This document shows positions 24,178 to 32,129 of a DNA stretch of 64,000 nucleotides, piece after piece (the stretch's first letter is position 1; every line of letters starts with the position of its first letter). Both the position numbers and the translations under genes were made by a program. A model generated the notes under the pieces. It did not search any database. It saw only the letters and a program-made list of their open reading frames with translations, and had not been told where the DNA came from. The stretch spans positions 44,819 through 108,818 of the forward strand of contig NZ_CAJHBI010000009.1 of NCBI RefSeq assembly GCF_904846605.1, written 5' to 3'. This DNA comes from Psychrobacter sp. 72-O-c. Its GTDB lineage: Bacteria > Pseudomonadota > Gammaproteobacteria > Pseudomonadales > Moraxellaceae.

Positions 24178-25542
24178 TTATGCGATTACGTTAGTGTAAT
24201 TGATGTAAGCGGCGGCAGTTACGCGGCGTTTCGCCCAAGTGATATGACGTTCCGCACGAATAGCCGTCATGTTTTGCTGCCATAGATTTACTAGCACTTG
24301 CTCAGCGTCGGTGCCCATATTAATAGTTGCTTGATCACTAAATGCAATCTCAACCGCGCCATCATCTGCCAAGTACAGCTCAGATGGTTTGATAAGGGCG
24401 ATGACATCAGTGGCAGTTTCAGACTCAATGACTGGTAAGCCTTTGAGGGTTTTTTCACCAAAGGGTGCGTCCATACCGCGATAGTAAGGATTGCCCAGAG
24501 CATCAGTTAGCTCGCTCATATCACTGGCGCGGGTCTCGCTCATTACATAATAAGCGCCTTTTAATGACAAGCCATTACTAATAAATGACGCGCGTAGAGA
24601 TGCAAGATCGGCTTTATACTCAGTGACGGTTGTGCCAGTATGGTCGATTTTGGTAGCACCGTTGAGCACACCGGCAGGCCGCTTGGTGGTTTGTGCGGCA
24701 GTATCAATAAACGTGTTATCAATAAGGGCGGCACACGCCTCAATCATATCGTCACGCAGCATCTGGTCGGTGCCTGGTGAGGATAGTTTAAGCAAGTCAT
24801 CAGTACGGACCACGATACCAGCCAATTTATGATGCTTGATTTCGACAGTATTAAACGTTGGATTGGTCGCAGGCTTTGCTTCACCTTCACCAACCCAAGC
24901 AGCGATGCCGCCAGTCGCCATGCCTGGGATAGTTGCATTAAAGGGTGCGGCTCGCATCTGTGATGATAACTTGTCAACAATGGTCTCAGCGCGTAGCATC
25001 TCGATAAACTCATTTGCGAGCTGATTTTCTACAATCAAAGCGCTTGAGTTTGATGTATCTAGCACGGTGGCGGCTTTTTCAAGAGCTTGGATAACGCGGG
25101 GGTCCATGCCTTGTGATTTGGCAATATCAATCGGGCTCACATAGTTGCCCTGTTTTTGTTGCAATACAGCCAGTGCCTTAGCTTTTGTTAACTGCGCAAA
25201 GCCGATACCTTTTTTGGCGTGGTTAGGTTTAACGCTAGTATGCACGTTCTTAGCGCTTTCGACAGGGTCGGCCGCACCTTTGGCAGACTCAGCAGCTTCT
25301 TCTTCACTTTCGCCAGCGGCAGGTGTGGCTGTTTTTTCAGCGGCTTCAATATCAGCTATAATATCGGTAACACGCTTGAGGTTCTTTTCAAGCTTTCCGA
25401 TGTCGATATCGAGCGCTTCAATTTCCGCTTCTTCAGCATCGCTGCTGGTGCGACCAGCTGACTTTTCGACGACAGCTACTCGGCTGCCTTTTTTCGACTT
25501 AATAGTCGCAAGGAGTTGCGCACGTTGTTGGGCCCAATTCAT
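24178..25542 (-). CDS. Major capsid protein, HK97 fold, with N-terminal scaffolding-like domain
   Basis: The protein has 454 residues. The first about 130 are charged and helical (coiled coil with LDIDIGKLEKNLKRVTDIIADIE, then an Ala/Glu linker), like the delta domain removed by the protease. The rest is the HK97-type shell domain, with GGIAAWVGEGEAKPATNPTFNTVEI, KLAGIVVRTDDLLKLS and YYRGMDAPFGEKTLKGLPV. The likely cleavage site lies in the region 120-150. Prohead protease is encoded 3 bp upstream. Confidence 0.92.
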   Translation of the reverse strand: MNWAQQRAQLLATIKSKKGSRVAVVEKSAGRTSSDAEEAEIEALDIDIGKLEKNLKRVTDIIADIEAAEKTATPAAGESEEEAAESAKGAADPVESAKNVHTSVKPNHAKKGIGFAQLTKAKALAVLQQKQGNYVSPIDIAKSQGMDPRVIQALEKAATVLDTSNSSALIVENQLANEFIEMLRAETIVDKLSSQMRAAPFNATIPGMATGGIAAWVGEGEAKPATNPTFNTVEIKHHKLAGIVVRTDDLLKLSSPGTDQMLRDDMIEACAALIDNTFIDTAAQTTKRPAGVLNGATKIDHTGTTVTEYKADLASLRASFISNGLSLKGAYYVMSETRASDMSELTDALGNPYYRGMDAPFGEKTLKGLPVIESETATDVIALIKPSELYLADDGAVEIAFSDQATINMGTDAEQVLVNLWQQNMTAIRAERHITWAKRRVTAAAYINYTNVIA

Positions 25543-25545
25543 AGG

Positions 25546-26196
25546 TTACTCTCCGGTTTGTAGTGATATGCTGCCCAGATTTGGGTCAACTAGGGTGATG
25601 ATTTGAGGGTTTGGAGCTGGCGGCTCGTTAGATTCGACAGGTTGAGTGTTAGTTGTTTCAGGTGCTGGTGCATCGGCAACTGTTTTTATAGGGGTTGGTG
25701 TTGGGTTTTTGGCATTGGTAAATGCCTTGCTGATTTGCGAGACGTCAGTAATAATTGCATCTATATTTGCACCGACGGTTACGGCTGATAGCTCGTACCA
25801 CTCCCATTTTAGAATGTGCAAGCCAAGCCCATCAGGTGTGTATTGATACTCAAGAATTCTAAAACCAATAGACAGGCCTTTGACAAGTTTTGATTTTAAT
25901 GACTGCCAGGCTTCGTCGAGTCGATCTTTTAATTTACCCGCTTCTTTTATGACGAGAACTTCCATCTCAACGCTAATTTTATCGTCAATAACTTCGGCTT
26001 TAGTAACATCACCAATGGGTTGGCAATGATCGTGTTGCCACATAAAGGGCATAGGTAAAGCAAACTCAGCACCTGCCATTTCCATAATATCGCCGTCACG
26101 GTCTTGCTTTGGGGTTGATGCGATACCTTTAATGATGCGTTTTTCATCTGTCTCTTCAAAACTTTTTACAACAAGTGTCCCGTAGACTTTGCTCAT
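25546..26196 (-). CDS. HK97-family prohead protease
   Basis: A 216-residue serine protease of the U35/S78 family: GIASTPKQDRDGDIM, a histidine in WQHDHCQPIG (H55 or H57), S109 in GLSIGF and E135 in ELSAVTVGAN. It would cleave the capsid N-terminal domain and itself during prohead maturation. The C-terminal 50 residues are Pro/Thr-rich and probably disordered. Confidence 0.9.
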   Translation of the reverse strand: MSKVYGTLVVKSFEETDEKRIIKGIASTPKQDRDGDIMEMAGAEFALPMPFMWQHDHCQPIGDVTKAEVIDDKISVEMEVLVIKEAGKLKDRLDEAWQSLKSKLVKGLSIGFRILEYQYTPDGLGLHILKWEWYELSAVTVGANIDAIITDVSQISKAFTNAKNPTPTPIKTVADAPAPETTNTQPVESNEPPAPNPQIITLVDPNLGSISLQTGE

Positions 26197-26227
26197 AGTT
26201 GTTCTCAGTTATTAATTTTTGGGCAAA

Positions 26228-26252
26228 ATAAAACCGCCTAGTTGGCGGTGTG
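26228..26252 (-). terminator. Hairpin between the 74-aa gene and the protease gene
   Basis: ACCGCC/GGCGGT stem (26233-26249) with a five-base loop, followed by TTTTATTTT on the minus strand. Confidence 0.55.
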
Positions 26253-26253
26253 T

Positions 26254-26478
26254 TTATTTTTTTGGTTTCTTAAGCGGTGGCGGATGATGCAAGGGCTTTG
26301 GTGGTGGTGGACGGTTGCGTTTTTCAAAAGCTTCAAGCTCGTATCGCATTACTTCAAGACTCTTTCTATCTTCATTGTTCATTGGAGCTGTGATGATGCG
26401 ATGAACAATCGCGCCTAGAACTAAACCCACAATAAAAATAATCATAAAAACAGCGTTATCGGTTAGATAGATGCACAT
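26254..26478 (-). CDS. Small membrane protein, proline-rich tail (74 aa)
   Basis: From the ATG at 26478 (MCIYLTDNAVFMIIFIVGLVLG) with GAGG 8 nt upstream. One transmembrane helix (about 9-29) is followed by a charged segment and a C-terminus of repeated prolines and lysines. It lies between terminase and protease. No family recognised; an N-in single-pass protein with a basic cytoplasmic tail might bind DNA or polymerise at the membrane, but that is speculation. Confidence 0.55.
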   Translation of the reverse strand: MCIYLTDNAVFMIIFIVGLVLGAIVHRIITAPMNNEDRKSLEVMRYELEAFEKRNRPPPPKPLHHPPPLKKPKK

Positions 26479-26488
26479 AGTTAAATCC

Positions 26489-28207
26489 TCAAACAAAAAA
26501 CATAGTAGGTGCACCAGTCTTGGGTGGTTCTGGGTTGAGGCTCATAAGCGCGACAGCGTTGAGCATGCCAATGACTGGGTCAATCTTAGCAGTGCCAGAC
26601 TCAGCCTTACTAATCATCGTGCCACTACCTCTGACCACAGTGCGGGCATTACCCACTGACCAAGTCATTAGCGGTTGACTAGCATGTATCAGTTGCTTTT
26701 TTGCGATCTTGATTTCTGATGTTTTGATATAGCCTGACATTTTGAAACCTTGACTGACACCAATAATCTTATCACTAGGTATCTCTACCGCATCAAGCTC
26801 TTCTATTAGTGTGCCAATGCCGAGTGGGTCAAGTCCTATTTGGTCAAGCTTGCCGCTATCCTCTACTTGTTTGCACAGCTGCGCAACTTGCTCTGTCTCA
26901 TCGCCAATATTCTCAACGATGATTAGGTCGCCATCTTTGGCGAACCCTTCTAGTGTTGGTGCGATAGACTTGCGGCGCTCAAGGGCTATCTTATGGCACC
27001 AAGCGCGGGTCCAAACCCACCACGGTTTTATTTGGACTGTTTTTTTTGTGATGCTGTCTTCATACTCTCTTAGCACGATAGGCAAACGACCAACAGCAGC
27101 AAACCCTAGTAAGTCATCAAGACCACCGCCATCGATGCCGATAGTGATAACCTCTGATGCCTCAATCAGCTCTTCTAACGTAAAGGGTAGAGGAGCTGCT
27201 GCCGCTTCCCAAAACTCCACAGCAGCCCATCGGTTGGCTCTCATTGAGATACCGATTTGGACATTGAGGTGCTTGGCAGTAAAATCTTGTAATTCTTCTT
27301 TGCCTTCGTCCTGAGCTTTTTTAAACTCCCGGGCCAAGAATTTATTGCTGACTGATGCGCCAAGGTTGGGGTTGGTCATATACCAGTTTTCAGGGTCGAG
27401 ATATAACTCATCATCAATGTATTTTTGTGGGAACTCATAGAGCAAACCTAAGAACTGCGGATCAACTGTTTTGCCATCGCGTACAGCGCGGGCATAATCT
27501 AGTTTTTGTTTAAAGATGCCAGCGGGCTGCTCATCGGGCATGGTGCTGAGATAAACCACAAACCCTTCTGGGCGCGATGCCAGTCCGCCAGTCGCTTCAC
27601 GCAACATTGATGCCGCATTGGCGCGTTTGCCAAATAGCCAAAGCTCATCGATGAGTACGTAGCTAAACTTACTGCCGCCAAGCGTATCTGATTCAGCCGC
27701 ATAAACCTTTAATGTTGAGTTAGTTCCCAAATGGGTAATCGTGCGAGTATGATCGGACACACTAAAAATTGCGGAGAGTTCAGGGTCCGCAGCAATCATA
27801 TCGCTTGCTGGGCCATAACTAGCGTTAGCGACCTCTTTAGTAGGCGCAATAATTGCTAAGCTTGCACTAAAGCGCTCATTAAGCACTAGCGCTATCATCA
27901 TGATGCCAGCAGCAAGCGTGGACTTGGTGTTTTTCTTGCTGATAAGCAAAAAAAACTCAGTGATTAACCGTTCTTGACTCTCAGTATCGTAAGCACCAAA
28001 GATAGCAGCAATGAATTCGCGTGCCCATTCACGAGTTACTTCACCCGCCGTTGGCCTGCCGATGATATCCACCAGTATTAGACTGTCAAATATTTTAAGC
28101 GCAATATCAGCCACGTCTTGATTAAGTGGCTTGCATGGCATTAGAGACTCACCGGCGACTATGCGCTTCTCCCAATCGGGTAAGGCTGTCGACCAGGTGT
28201 CTATCAT
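26489..28207 (-). CDS. terL: Terminase large subunit
   Basis: The 572-residue protein has the HK97-type terminase layout. The ATPase has a Walker A-like SKKNTKST at 90-97 and Walker B VLIDE at 184-188. Motif-like text YLSTMPDEQPAGIF follows. The nuclease half has ITIGIDGGGLDDLLG around 345 and QIGLDPLGIGTLIEELD. It pumps DNA into the prohead and cuts it. It is preceded by the small subunit, which ends 10 bp upstream. Confidence 0.92.
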   Translation of the reverse strand: MIDTWSTALPDWEKRIVAGESLMPCKPLNQDVADIALKIFDSLILVDIIGRPTAGEVTREWAREFIAAIFGAYDTESQERLITEFFLLISKKNTKSTLAAGIMMIALVLNERFSASLAIIAPTKEVANASYGPASDMIAADPELSAIFSVSDHTRTITHLGTNSTLKVYAAESDTLGGSKFSYVLIDELWLFGKRANAASMLREATGGLASRPEGFVVYLSTMPDEQPAGIFKQKLDYARAVRDGKTVDPQFLGLLYEFPQKYIDDELYLDPENWYMTNPNLGASVSNKFLAREFKKAQDEGKEELQDFTAKHLNVQIGISMRANRWAAVEFWEAAAAPLPFTLEELIEASEVITIGIDGGGLDDLLGFAAVGRLPIVLREYEDSITKKTVQIKPWWVWTRAWCHKIALERRKSIAPTLEGFAKDGDLIIVENIGDETEQVAQLCKQVEDSGKLDQIGLDPLGIGTLIEELDAVEIPSDKIIGVSQGFKMSGYIKTSEIKIAKKQLIHASQPLMTWSVGNARTVVRGSGTMISKAESGTAKIDPVIGMLNAVALMSLNPEPPKTGAPTMFFV

Positions 28208-28216
28208 GGCAGTCTC

Positions 28217-28678
28217 TTATTGAGTAGTTCTAGACGTAGGCAGGTCGAGCTGGTTGCTTAGCGTTCTAAAGTGGCCTGAGTTAGCTGCTGCCTTCGCGTC
28301 AAGCTTGCCTTGGATTTTTTTACCCACTGGCGCAGGTTTTGGTTCTTCGTATTGGATGGCAATGGCAGCACAACTAATCCGTGTCTTCATTGGTTGCTTG
28401 CGATCTTTATACACGGTCTCAAAGAAATGCAAAGCATTGACTAACTCAACTACTTCGGCAGTTTCGCCTTCAGGACTTTCGCCCGACTCTAAGAGATTGA
28501 TAGCTCTTAACTCAGTGATGCGATTTTGAACCGCTTCATTGTCGTTTAGGTTTTTTAGCGACCGTTCTGCGTTCGCTTGATTCTTAGCTTTATATCCAGC
28601 GTCTGCCATTGCGTCTAAGTCATCAAGACCTTCAGCGACATTTTGACAATACGCCTCTTGTCTTTTAGTTAGAGACAT
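28217..28678 (-). CDS. terS: Terminase small subunit
   Basis: From the ATG at 28678 (MSLTKRQEAYCQNVAEG) with AAGG 8 nt upstream, 153 residues. LTKRQEAYCQN followed by AMADAGYKAKNQANAERSLKNLNDNEAVQNRI is the familiar helix-turn-helix-type N-terminus of P27/HK97-like small terminases that bind the packaging site. The candidate cos region is directly upstream. Confidence 0.85.
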   Translation of the reverse strand: MSLTKRQEAYCQNVAEGLDDLDAMADAGYKAKNQANAERSLKNLNDNEAVQNRITELRAINLLESGESPEGETAEVVELVNALHFFETVYKDRKQPMKTRISCAAIAIQYEEPKPAPVGKKIQGKLDAKAAANSGHFRTLSNQLDLPTSRTTQ

Positions 28679-28696
28679 AATGAGAACCTTTCTCAA

Positions 28697-28829
28697 TTAA
28701 ATACATTTGGAAAATTGGAAAAATAAATTTGATTTAGGATTTTTTTTGCGCGTGGGAGGGGGAGTGGTGTCCGCTGGGTTTGCCCAGAAATAAAAATGAC
28801 TCCCCCCTCCCTTTTTTCTCAAAATAATC
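28697..28829. other. Noncoding gap with nested G/C-rich inverted repeats: candidate cos
   Basis: The gap between HNH and small terminase genes contains GGGAGGGGGAGT at 28754-28765 and its near-complement ACTCCCCCCTCCC at 28799-28811. Inside is a second hairpin, CTGGG-TTTG-CCCAG (28774-28787). In HK97-like phages with an HNH protein next to the terminase, the cohesive-end site lies at this place. The + strand T-run after the repeat also resembles a terminator, but no + strand gene uses it. Confidence 0.45.
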
Positions 28830-29132
28830 TTAAATTTCTTGAGATTCCGCATGTGTTTTCGGCTTATGACAAGTGGTGCAAATGGTTTGTAAGTTGTCAT
28901 CATCGTCAGTGCCACCTTTGGCAACGTTAACAATATGGTCCAACTCAAGGTCACCGCCGACACGACCACAAACTTGGCAGGTGAACTTATCGCGGGTGAA
29001 TATCTGCTCACGCTTGCGCCGCCAAGGTCGACCGCCGCGTCCATGTCCCCATCTTGATTTTGGTTGGTGAGTAGTGCGGGCAGCTTTAGTTCTAATGATA
29101 CCGAGGCGTGGGCGTAGGGTTTTGAGTGCCAT
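28830..29132 (-). CDS. HNH endonuclease
   Basis: The 100-residue protein carries CQVCG, then LELDHIVNVAKGGTDDDDNLQTICTTCHKPK, the complete HNH motif with two zinc-binding CxxC pairs. Phages with this gene beside the terminase (HK97 gp74) need it for cos cleavage and packaging. It would work with TerS/TerL, encoded just downstream. Confidence 0.9.
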   Translation of the reverse strand: MALKTLRPRLGIIRTKAARTTHQPKSRWGHGRGGRPWRRKREQIFTRDKFTCQVCGRVGGDLELDHIVNVAKGGTDDDDNLQTICTTCHKPKTHAESQEI

Positions 29133-29148
29133 GCTTTGTTACCTCCAA

Positions 29149-29176
29149 TAAAAAGCCCACGCGTTAACGTGGGTAG
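29149..29176 (-). terminator. Strong hairpin upstream of the HNH gene
   Basis: CCCACG/CGTGGG stem with a CGTTAA loop (29156-29173), followed on the minus strand by CTTTTTATT. One of two adjacent hairpins between the early and late regions. Confidence 0.7.
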
Positions 29177-29182
29177 GAAAAG

Positions 29183-29211
29183 AGAAAGCCCATATCGGGG
29201 GATATGGGCTT
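29183..29211 (-). terminator. Perfect 11-bp stem at the early/late junction
   Basis: AAGCCCATATC pairs perfectly with GATATGGGCTT around a GGGG loop (29186-29211); downstream on the minus strand is TTTCTCTTTTC. Together with the hairpin at 29149 it would stop early transcripts before the late operon unless an antiterminator acts. Confidence 0.65.
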
Positions 29212-29286
29212 AGATGGTAATGTTTGGTTAGTGTTTGGGCATAGGCTTCGATTAGGTTTAAATCATAGGCCAAACTGTTCCATTAT

Positions 29287-29688
29287 TCAAGTAGCCTCTG
29301 AATAGCCGACCAGTTGTAATTGTATCTTAGCCCTTGCTGATGCTGCGTTCTGACTCATATTATTTAGTATAAAATCGATATGATCGGACATCTGATTGCG
29401 TGACCATGTGGCTTTGGGGATGTTAGCAAAGGCGGCACGTTCGTTACCACTCCAAGCATAGCCAGTGGATTCATTAATCGGGTACTGACATTCGACCAAT
29501 GCGGTGCAAACAATCTTATCGATATACTTTCTTGGTACTTCTTTTGAGAGTAGTGCGGTATAGCTAGATGCCAAGCGTGATTGGATAGACGTATCAAAGC
29601 CATCGTTCAGATAATGATAGCAATCCGATTGTAGCTCGTTTAGGTTGGCATAGGCTTCGGCTGCTGCTCTTAAGTATTCTTGTCTCAT
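29287..29688 (-). CDS. Phage protein of unknown function at the early/late boundary (133 aa)
   Basis: A mostly helical, soluble 133-residue protein starting MRQEYLRAAAEAYANLNELQSDCYHYL and ending IQLQLVGYSEAT. It contains a central YPINESTGYAWSGNERAAF segment. No zinc or nucleotide motif is visible. Its place, last in the early operon and directly before two strong terminators and the late genes, is where lambdoid phages keep a Q-type late regulator. This is suggestive only; the sequence is not recognisably Q. Confidence 0.55.
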   Translation of the reverse strand: MRQEYLRAAAEAYANLNELQSDCYHYLNDGFDTSIQSRLASSYTALLSKEVPRKYIDKIVCTALVECQYPINESTGYAWSGNERAAFANIPKATWSRNQMSDHIDFILNNMSQNAASARAKIQLQLVGYSEAT

Positions 29689-29724
29689 GATAAATATCCC
29701 CCGTTATTTATAGCAAATATAGAG

Positions 29725-30035
29725 TGATGTGCATAGTTAGGTCAAGTGTGCAGGGTATGGTTTTAAACTATGCACATCTGAAACCCTTACTACTAATAGC
29801 TTTAAAGAGACATGTTCATAGTGTGCATAGTGTGCATAGTTATATCTACGCATGAGAATAAAAATAATTATAGGATTAGGGTGTTATATTATTTAATTAA
29901 TTATTTACCCGCGCGCACACGTAAAAAACCATGCACACTATGCACATGGTTACGGTAAGCCTTATGGGTTATGGTCTAGCGACGTGCATGGTTGGTATTT
30001 GAACTGTGCACATGGGGTGCACACTATGCACATGG
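29725..30035. repeat. Iteron cluster with AT-rich stretch: candidate prophage replication origin
   Basis: The decamer TGTGCATAGT or its complement occurs six times exactly: + at 29728, 29822 and 29831; - at 29767, 29937 and 30023. One-mismatch copies are at 29813 (+) and 30003 (-). Three copies at 29813-29840 form a 9-bp tandem array. Between the outer clusters, 29857-29910 is almost pure A/T. Iterons plus an AT-rich unwinding region, directly behind the primase and helicase genes, is the layout of a phage origin. No protein-coding frame is convincing here. Confidence 0.6.
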
Positions 30036-30039
30036 TTTG

Positions 30040-31740
30040 TTATTTTGGGTCGAGTTTGACACCGATTGCGCCTTTCATGCGCTGAATTTGTTGTCCAAGC
30101 CATACTTGTTGATTGGCTGAGCCATTCGTTGGATAGTCTGAAGGCATCCTAATCGCGATTACGGTCGATTGAATGGGTCTAATGCCTCCGGGCAGTTGGT
30201 ATCTTAACCGCTCCTTGTGCTCGCGTCTACCAATATATGTCATTAGTTTGGTCTTAGTGGTACCACGTTCGCCATTCTTGCGGCTCCAGTATTGATAATA
30301 GTCATAGAGGTCGTCAGTCAAGCAGCTGCAATAAGGTATTCCGGTGTCGCCTTTTACCCAATCATCGTAGAATACTTCCCAGTTGGGTTGGCTTAGGCGT
30401 ATCAATTGGCGTTTGCTGCCCGTCATTAACGCTGGGGAGTGGGCTGTTTGGCCTTTTAAATCCATTTTCATTAGCAATGTATAGAATGCACGTATCATTT
30501 CATCATTGCTGTCGTCTAGTGCTTTCGCGACTTCATTTAACAAGGGTTCGGGAATCTTTTTGGTGGGGTAACAAACAACATGGCGACGGTCGTTCTGTTC
30601 TAGAGATAATGGCATCATATTGTTTGATAAGAATATTGCATTAACATAGTTGTCTTGCTGCCAACCACTCATAAACTTTTGATTGATATAGATTGTATTA
30701 CCGGTGATTAACTGTTTAACCATGCCCATCTGGGAGTATCTATCGCTACCGCTGAATATCTCTTCAAATAGCGCATAGAGCTTACCAGCAACCCAATCGT
30801 TATACTGAGACTCAAGCTGCCCTTGACCCAATGTCACGCCATAATCACCGTAGATACGGCTCATGATGCGGTCAAAGAATAGCGACTTACCAGCGCCTTG
30901 TATCTCACCATGAAATATCAATGCGGTGTCGAGCTTAGTGCCGGGATGCTGTAATGGGATAGCGAGCCATCTGATTACCCAGTCGAATACAGTTTGGTCG
31001 TACTCGCATAAGTGAAGCAATAAGTCAGTGATCGGCTTGCACATTAACTGAGCGTCATCGTAAGTGGTTTCGATAGGCTTGAGCGGTAGTCCGTCAAAAG
31101 TATTGACAGCGATATCTTTTGGATGTTTAGGTTCTTTGCGGCGCGTTGGGTCAAACCAGATGTTCTCAGCCTTTACCATAATGCGCTGTTCGGACTTGAG
31201 CCATATCTCGTACTCATTAGGACGCGCCAGTTTAATCGTGTCTACTGGCAGCCGTGTGCGCTCAGCATCGTCCCATACTTCTTTAGTGCCATAAATCAAA
31301 AAGTACCGGTCAAACATCGATTGCGCTTCGACAGCCATGAGCTCATCACGGTCTTTGCTGACTTCAGCTTTGCTAATCTTGGCGTGCTTACCTTGCCACC
31401 AGCGATCAGCTAACTTCTTATTGCCAATCTCATTTGCAAACTGGGTCTTGGTATATTCAATCTTTTGCTCAGTGTCATAGACTTTATTGGTTACTTTGCC
31501 AATATCAGTAATTTGCGCATAACGCTTGAGCATGTGATATAAGCGCATGTCCTGTTCGATATTTGCGGGTATGATGCCGTCTGTCTCGATAGGAGCAGTG
31601 ATAGGGTTAAGCGCATCGTTTGCTGCGTCAGTGATGATAGTTTGATGCTCTAGTGCATATTTAATCTGACGTGATACTTCATTAAGTCCAGCAGCGGCAG
31701 CAAGGTCGTTAAAATCAGTTAGTTGTTTATCGGGGATCAT
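30040..31740 (-). CDS. Phage replicative helicase, SF3/D5-type (DUF5906-like)
   Basis: The 566-residue protein has the P-loop GEIQGAGKS at 278-286 and a Walker B-like LYALFEEIFSG near 325. A sensor-like NAIFLSNNMMPLSLEQNDRRHVV follows near 375. These are the features of phage/plasmid SF3 helicases that load on origins. The C-terminal 100 residues, with DDWVKGDTGIPYCSCLTDDLYDYYQYW, look like the winged-helix domain usually seen after D5 helicases. The gene follows the primase and is followed by the iteron region, so it likely drives prophage DNA replication. Confidence 0.83.
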   Translation of the reverse strand: MIPDKQLTDFNDLAAAAGLNEVSRQIKYALEHQTIITDAANDALNPITAPIETDGIIPANIEQDMRLYHMLKRYAQITDIGKVTNKVYDTEQKIEYTKTQFANEIGNKKLADRWWQGKHAKISKAEVSKDRDELMAVEAQSMFDRYFLIYGTKEVWDDAERTRLPVDTIKLARPNEYEIWLKSEQRIMVKAENIWFDPTRRKEPKHPKDIAVNTFDGLPLKPIETTYDDAQLMCKPITDLLLHLCEYDQTVFDWVIRWLAIPLQHPGTKLDTALIFHGEIQGAGKSLFFDRIMSRIYGDYGVTLGQGQLESQYNDWVAGKLYALFEEIFSGSDRYSQMGMVKQLITGNTIYINQKFMSGWQQDNYVNAIFLSNNMMPLSLEQNDRRHVVCYPTKKIPEPLLNEVAKALDDSNDEMIRAFYTLLMKMDLKGQTAHSPALMTGSKRQLIRLSQPNWEVFYDDWVKGDTGIPYCSCLTDDLYDYYQYWSRKNGERGTTKTKLMTYIGRREHKERLRYQLPGGIRPIQSTVIAIRMPSDYPTNGSANQQVWLGQQIQRMKGAIGVKLDPK

Positions 31741-32129
31741 TTAGTAACCCCGTCTTTATTATTTATATCTTCCAATTTTTGTTCAAGCTCTTTCTTAAAC
31801 TCATAGAGCGCAACAGGAACATTAATGCGATTTTCAGCAATAGGTATTGCAAGTTCTATGATGCTCAAAACCAATTCTAATTTACTTCCGTTCATGCGGA
31901 TAACCGTATAATCTTTTGCGGTTTCATCTACGGTTTTTTGCAAGGCACATACCAATTCAGGTATTTCCGAATAAGGAACTACAATACTTTCTCTAGCTTC
32001 GTCCAATTCGCCATAGGGCATCTCTTGGATTTTATGTATGCCAATATAGACGCCTTGACCGCATTTATGCATATCGAGCTTTTCGGTTCTATGATGGCTC
32101 GTTTCTATATGCTGATATATTGTTTTCAT
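31737..32129 (-). CDS. Unknown protein between primase and helicase genes (130 aa)
   Basis: Start and stop overlap its neighbours by 4 bp on both sides (ATGA-type), so all three are translated as a unit. The protein is acidic to neutral and has no motif I recognise. The N-terminus is His-rich (ETSHHRTEKLDMHKCGQGVYIGI) and the rest is alternating strand and helix (SKLELVLSIIELAI, VALYEFKKELEQKLEDI). A role in replication is inferred only from the operon. Confidence 0.6.
   Translation of the reverse strand: MKTIYQHIETSHHRTEKLDMHKCGQGVYIGIHKIQEMPYGELDEARESIVVPYSEIPELVCALQKTVDETAKDYTVIRMNGSKLELVLSIIELAIPIAENRINVPVALYEFKKELEQKLEDINNKDGVTK

Noticed and set aside
28697..29044. 115-residue minus-strand ORF across the HNH gene and the cos-like gap
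   Set aside because: It overlaps the HNH gene in a different frame and has low-complexity Lys/Gly/Pro composition; probably spurious.
29813..29840. Short tandem repeats as a CRISPR-like array
   Set aside because: Repeat units are 9 bp without spacers, and no cas genes are present; iterons fit better.
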